A stretch of 11,907 nucleotides of DNA from Lunasporangiospora selenospora (taxonomy: Eukaryota > Mortierellomycota > Mortierellomycetes > Mortierellales > Mortierellaceae): positions 1-11,907 of the forward strand of contig JAABOA010000745.1 in the NCBI GenBank assembly GCA_015680635.1. Direction: 5' to 3'. Each line of letters starts with the position of its first letter. Position 1 is the first letter of the stretch. Below are positions 8,255-11,907 of the stretch, in pieces. A program made the position numbers and the translations under genes. Below the pieces are notes generated by a model that saw only the letters and a program-made list of their open reading frames with translations, was not told where the DNA came from and made no database searches.

Positions 8255-8882
8255 TCAATTATCATGATTAAATCTCTTCAAGAGTAAGAAATAAAGACCA
8301 TCCTCGGAAGTCTTTTTATTATGATGAGCACCAGCCAGCCAGCAGCCTTTACTCAGGTGGAAATATGCTACTTTTGATGGTGATGCACTAGGACTATCTG
8401 TGTTGTTGTTCTCATAAAGCGCCCAGCACTTCACCTCACCCCTTTTCTCAAAGTACCCCAACCTCCCTTTTCTTTGTCCCCATACGAGTTGCGTCGCTGT
8501 CGCGTTACTGCCGAGTGTGGTGCAACGGATTGTTCTCGATATTCAATAGACACTCAGTTCGACCCTCGACTGTGCTAGTGCCACACTCTATAAACGGGAT
8601 TAGTTTTTGTTAGAATAAATCAAGAAAGAGACAGTAGGGATAGGAGATGGGTGTACAGGGCTCATCGTACCTCGGAATAAAAGTCTTGTCAAACCTTTGT
8701 CGTCGTGCAGACGCTCTGCTTCGAAATGGTTCTGCTTCAATGGTTGAGGCTTGAGACAAAGAGCCATCCTCAGGATTACCTCCTGCGCTACTAGTCTTTG
8801 TCACTCGCTGAGCTTCAGCAACGAAGGGGCGCTTGTCGAGAACAATGATTCGGACGTATCGGGGATTTTGGGTCGCCTTCAT
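8255..8882 (-). CDS. Gene C: probable two-exon protein of unknown function (154 aa as modelled)
   Basis: Exon 1 is 8882-8671 (70 codons plus 2 nt): MKATQNPRYVRIIVLDKR, then a Ser/Arg-rich stretch ending RFDKTFIP. The proposed intron 8670-8508 (163 nt) starts GTACGA, has branch-like TTCTAAC and ACTAAT at 8614-8599 and ends GGCAG. Exon 2, 8507-8255, joins in phase (AG|T, Ser71) and gives 83 more residues, including GYFEKRGEVKCWALYENNN, ending RFNHDN. The start is the first ATG after the TATA box at 9071, in a CT-rich leader of about 150 nt. A nearer acceptor (AG at 8589-8588) would give only 74 aa (ending RVWH). Another option is donor GTAATC inside exon 1 with the nearer acceptor, for about 61 aa. 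No signal peptide, membrane helix or recognised domain. Length and exon choice are uncertain; transcription from this site is better supported than the exact protein. Confidence 0.4.
8513..8588 (-). other. Intron stem-loop between two candidate 3' splice sites of gene C
   Basis: On the gene C sense strand, GAGTGTGG (8588-8581) and CCACACTC (8520-8513) form a perfect 8-bp stem closing a 76-nt segment. The nearer acceptor AG (8589-8588) sits at the foot of the stem, its G being the first paired base. The farther AG (8509-8508) lies 4 nt past the other foot. Folding would cut the distance from the branch-like A at 8610 to the far AG from about 102 to about 26 nt. Structure seen in sequence; splicing effect inferred. 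Confidence 0.45.
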
Positions 8883-9063
8883 TACAATGATGAAGTGAAG
8901 TCGAGTTGGCTGAACCAAGTCCAAGCGAGCGCAAATATGCAGACAAGTGAGGAGAGGGATAAAAGTAGCGGTGAAGCTGTGAGAAAAATAAAGAGAAATA
9001 GTAAAAAGACGGAGGAAAAGATGGGGATGTGATGGTCAAACGACAAGAGCGCAGCTTCATCTG

Positions 9064-9071
9064 CTTTTATA
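9064..9071 (-). promoter_or_regulatory. TATA box of gene C
   Basis: TATAAAAG on the minus strand, about 190 bp upstream of the gene C ATG at 8882. The first ATG just after it (9060) would lie upstream of the expected transcription start near 9040, so 8882 is the first ATG in the predicted transcript. The leader is strongly CT-rich. Confidence 0.5.
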
Positions 9072-9639
9072 GACAGCCCGATTTTGTGGCCAACGAATCC
9101 ATGATATGGAATGAATAGCTGTTGGCGGAGCCAAATTGACGATTTACATTCTTGTCCAGAATAACATAGCCCGCACGCCTCATGCATATGCCGCTGCACC
9201 TGCATCCTGTGAGATAGATCCATCCAAGAGCCAGTTTACCGTAACCAGAGAGGACTGAGGAGTGAAGCAGCATTTCATTGTAAAAAAACTGAGCGGGGTC
9301 ACTGGATAAGCACTTCAATTGAGATGAGAGTGGGTCTTTCCACGTGTATAGTAGGTTGACGCCCCACGCCTTTCCAGACGGATCCCCTATTGCACATGTG
9401 GACACTGCATGAACGGAGTTGTTACACCCCCTCCTTTCTCCACTTGCCCTCGCCACCAACAAGAGCAACACTTTTTTAGCCGTGATCATCGTGTGTGCTT
9501 GTGTGACGGGCCACTTTTTTCTGCTACGTACTCGAAATAACCCTGCGTTGCCAAGGCGTTCCCGAAATGTCGTTTTCCTCTTGAATGTTGCCTTCTCAGC
9601 TATTGATCTGCCCGAATCTAGGCACCTGCACCTTTTCAT
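9067..9639 (-). CDS. Longest open frame in the window (190 codons), doubtful gene
   Basis: An ATG-to-stop frame of 190 codons whose TAA lies inside the gene C TATA box. An internal ATG at 9492 begins MITAKKVLLLLVARASGE, a short hydrophobic run that faintly resembles a signal sequence. The composition is otherwise unremarkable, with scattered Cys and Trp, and I recognise no domain. There is no TATA box at a sensible distance and no splice structure. It may simply be the open promoter region of gene C. Kept because of its length, at low confidence. Confidence 0.18.
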   Translation of the reverse strand: MKRCRCLDSGRSIAEKATFKRKTTFRERLGNAGLFRVRSRKKWPVTQAHTMITAKKVLLLLVARASGERRGCNNSVHAVSTCAIGDPSGKAWGVNLLYTWKDPLSSQLKCLSSDPAQFFYNEMLLHSSVLSGYGKLALGWIYLTGCRCSGICMRRAGYVILDKNVNRQFGSANSYSFHIMDSLATKSGCL

Positions 9640-9673
9640 GTTCCTGCTTCCTAACCTCCCCCTCTCCCCTCAG

Positions 9674-9693
9674 CCAACCAACCAACCAACCAA
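9674..9693 (+). repeat. (CCAA)5 tetranucleotide repeat
   Basis: Five perfect CCAA units. Such an array supplies several CCAAT-like cores in a row, but no gene start is nearby that would make this a clear promoter. Confidence 0.95.
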
Positions 9694-10514
9694 TACTGCA
9701 GTGTAATTCTGTTACACCATCTGCCACTTTTTTTTAGGCCTCTGGCGTTTTCATACTCAGGCTCATGTTAATACACAAACGTGGGACACTTCCGTATATC
9801 CACCTTTTCTCACCTATCCTGCCTCATCTACTCAACAGCTCCCCCACTCCATTCATATTTCAGGGCACTAACCATTGTTTCCTTTATCTTTCAGATACTC
9901 CGAGAACGGTCGACCTGCCGTCTAGACATAAATTGTACTGCGGCAGTGGCAGCTGCAGCGGCGGCGGAGGATACGTGGATTCTGTCATTAAAATTGATAT
10001 TCATTAAGTATTCAAGGGTCTCTTTAATCCGACCGGTAACCACTTTTATTGGTACCTTTCTTGATGCTTCCATCCTTCTATCCTTCTCCTCCTATCTGAA
10101 GATGTTTGTTTGCTCTCGGGATTAATGTCAGGCGTTCCACCCAACTAATGTAAATTTCACCAAGCGACTAGACCTGTCGACCTTCTTGTCATCGGTTTCT
10201 CGAATGCATCTAGGGGTGAGTCGTTGCTGAGTACTAAGAAACTTCTCCACACTTGCCCTCAAGCAGCGTGGAAACTGTTTACTCCCTCTCGGAAAGGGCA
10301 ACACAAAGAGGCACAATGACATAAATTTTCATTAACCAGTGAAGGGCAAAGCATTGGTTGCGGCTCTCTGATTGGTCAACAAAGGGAACGCCTCGGTCTA
10401 CCACCAAAAAAAACAGCTTGGGTCTTTCTTTGGGGCCTCCTCAGAATAACTATCCTTGTCAAAAGCCTAATGGGTCATGTTGTTAAAGGACGCTTTCATT
10501 TTTTTTTGTTTACT

Positions 10515-10530
10515 CCCGGATTTTTCCGGG
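10515..10530. repeat. Perfect inverted repeat with T4 loop
   Basis: CCCGGA, TTTT, TCCGGG: a 6-bp GC-rich stem with a four-base loop, preceded by a T-run and followed by another T8 run at about 10548-10555. Confidence 0.7.
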
Positions 10531-10973
10531 CACATTCTCCCGAACTTTTTTTTTCTCAGTGTTGTTTGGACCATTCGGCGTATCTCGGACCTTGCTTTCC
10601 ACATTTTCTACTTTTTAAATAGGCCACCTGACCTCCTGACAGCAATTGAACTCGGTCTGGTCATGTAGCTTTCCTCAGTATTATTCTTACCCTCAACTCT
10701 CTTCCCCCGAATCAGAGTACGGTTGCCTTTCTTCTCTTTCATCAACTAATCGATGACTCTAACATGGTCTGCAATAAAAAAAAAAAAAAGCAGACCCTGG
10801 TCACGTTGGTTTGGATTTTTCTTCCGCCGTTACACAAATGCATCACAATTATTTTTCAACCAAAACGAAATACAGCTCGCCAACTCCCAAAGAGAGTTAA
10901 TGCATTTGATTAAAGTCAACCTTTGCAAAATATGCTGTGAAATCCCACATCTAATTCTCTCTCAACTTTCACG

Positions 10974-11023
10974 AGCCTGAAGGCTGTCCTTTAAAAGGAT
11001 ATCTCCATCCAGTCAAGATGGAG
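10974..11023. repeat. Three consecutive perfect inverted repeats within 50 bp
   Basis: Side by side lie AGCCT-GA-AGGCT (10974-10985), TCCTTT-A-AAAGGA (10987-10999) and CTCCATC-CAGTCAA-GATGGAG (11003-11023). Each stem is perfect (5, 6 and 7 bp). The third has a normal 7-nt loop; the first two are near-palindromes more suited to double-stranded protein binding or cruciforms. No neighbouring gene explains them. Confidence 0.6.
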
Positions 11024-11224
11024 TAAAAGCGCACTCCTCCTTTTATTTTTAAAAAAAAGTGAGCAGCCCATCGTTGCTGAAATCTCCATAGTCCCTACCA
11101 AGTAGTCCTATGTGAATACTATGTATTTTTTTTTCAGATTGAATAGCAATGATAAAAAAAACTAGTACACGGTGACTCATAATGTTCTAGTCCAAAAACA
11201 CGAGGTCTTCCTGAAAAAGACATC

Positions 11225-11816
11225 AGAAAGAAGAGGTAGAGGTCCCCGCCATCAAATTTGTTTACAAAGAACTAGATTTGGGCCTAGATTTCTTGAACAA
11301 TTCAGTTACTTGTAAACTAATTCGATAGGACTCTTTGACAAGGACTCTAATTCAGTATTGTCACCGACTACAATAGGTTGTCTATAGTCCCCCCCCCAAA
11401 AAAAAATACTTGGATTTAGGGAGGAATTACTATGGCTTTTTTTGTCAGACAGATATCTCGGATTGCAACACATTGAGATAATTACTGTCCGTCAGCTTCA
11501 CAAAGACTTTTCAATACTCTTTGGGGCTCATTGGTTAATAAGAGTGCTTTTTTCTTCAGATTTACCTTGACACCACCTACAAGTCGCCTACTCCCGAGAA
11601 CTCTAGAGTCCCCTCCCCCCAAACTTAAGCTCCCCTGGTTTTTCCCTTTAAAAAAGGTAGGCATGGCATGGTGCGTTCTGGTATTGTCATGACCTGGGCT
11701 TACTATCTTTTGAAAAACCGAGACAATTGACAATGAATCCCCCCGCACTAAGCCCATGGGAATACCTTTTTTTTTTTTTTTTTTGAGGACCTTTGGGCGA
11801 AATCGTCAATGGGACT
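11225..11816 (+). pseudogene. Possible decayed Tc1/mariner-like transposase
   Basis: Short plus-strand peptide matches occur in the order expected for a Tc1/mariner transposase but in different frames and with stops. These are RKKR*RSPP (11225-11251; compare the GRPR linker), SVLSPTTIGCL (11352-11384; second helix-turn-helix), HKDFSILFGAHWLIRVLFSSD (ending 11561; compare W..V.FSDE, the first catalytic Asp region), HGMVRSGIVMTWAYY (11662-11706; compare GGGS.MVWG) and GPLGEIVNGT (11787-11816; compare GPL..I.GT). Most spacings fit; a poly-T run separates the last two more than expected. The terminal repeats and C-terminal catalytic motifs are not visible. Each match is weak, so this may be chance. 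Confidence 0.25.
11767..11784 (+). repeat. T18 homopolymer
   Basis: Eighteen consecutive T between the possible fourth and fifth motifs of the decayed transposase. It could be slippage expansion or the A-tail of an insertion on the other strand; no target-site duplication was found around it. Confidence 0.9.
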
Positions 11817-11907
11817 GCTGTATTCCCTTCGCCGAATTAAATGGTTACAATAGAGCGTTTAGAATACCCCCTTTTCAATTCAGTCACGGAAGTGTGACTT
11901 CTCAGAC

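Larger units (their letters stand above)
9072..10973. other. Stretch with no confident gene
   Basis: Besides the doubtful frame at 9067-9639, it holds a (CCAA)5 repeat (9674-9693), a GC-rich (GCN)n patch near 9945-9970 that encodes an Ala run in the minus frame 9891-10073 (60 aa, MEASRKVPIKVV...), an inverted repeat CCCGGA/TCCGGG at 10515-10530, several T8-T9 runs and an A14 run (10776-10789). Plus-strand frames at 9765-10125 and 10477-10980 have no start context or domain that I trust. Confidence 0.5.

Noticed and set aside
8511-8590. tRNA-like segment: perfect A-box match TGGTGCAACGG (8518-8528) and B-box-like AGTTCGACCCT at normal spacing
   Set aside because: The acceptor, anticodon and T stems do not form around these boxes; the T-arm has mismatches and the outer stem has the wrong register. 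The same bases are better explained as the stem inside the gene C intron.
11482-11757. Minus-strand frame of 91 codons at the right end
   Set aside because: No start context, homopolymer-driven Lys/Gly runs, and it is antisense to the possible transposase relic.
1-11907. CRISPR arrays, rRNA genes, bacterial operons or phage genes
   Set aside because: No regularly spaced direct repeats, no rRNA-like conserved stretches and no prokaryotic gene signals were seen.

Overview
The window reads as nuclear DNA of a filamentous fungus. Signs are mitochondrial-kinase coding sequence with a presequence, short phase-matched introns (133-163 nt), TATA boxes about 90-215 bp upstream of Kozak-type starts, CT-rich leaders, and many mono- and dinucleotide tracts. 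There are no bacterial-style operons or Shine-Dalgarno signals. The exact lineage cannot be read from the sequence; an early-diverging fungus is only a guess.

Layout. (1) Positions 1-655, minus strand: the N-terminal 218 codons of a mitochondrial alpha-ketoacid dehydrogenase kinase (branched-chain/pyruvate dehydrogenase kinase family), cut by the left edge. It is the only gene here with a recognised function. (2) 656-3729: simple-sequence-rich DNA with no gene I can support. (3) 3730-6621: three closely spaced minus-strand genes of unknown function. Gene A (295 aa, two exons) is well supported; gene B (134 aa as modelled, two exons) and gene D (73 aa) are less certain. Each has a TATA-like box and a leader free of upstream ATGs. 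(4) 6622-8254: probably intergenic. (5) 8255-9071: gene C, minus strand, a probable two-exon gene with a TATA box and an intron carrying an 8-bp stem between two competing 3' splice sites. (6) 9072-11907: AT-richer, homopolymer-rich DNA with a cluster of perfect inverted repeats (10974-11023). The right end has scattered, frame-broken matches resembling a Tc1/mariner transposase.

All five supported genes lie on the minus strand. Genes A, B, C and D are small, lack an obvious signal peptide and match no family I recognise. They share promoter style (A, B and C have an identical TATAAAAG octamer) and, in A, B and C, intron size. A 12-nt palindrome-centred element is shared upstream of A and B. 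This suggests a local group of lineage-specific genes, but I see no convincing protein similarity among them, so a functional link is inference only.
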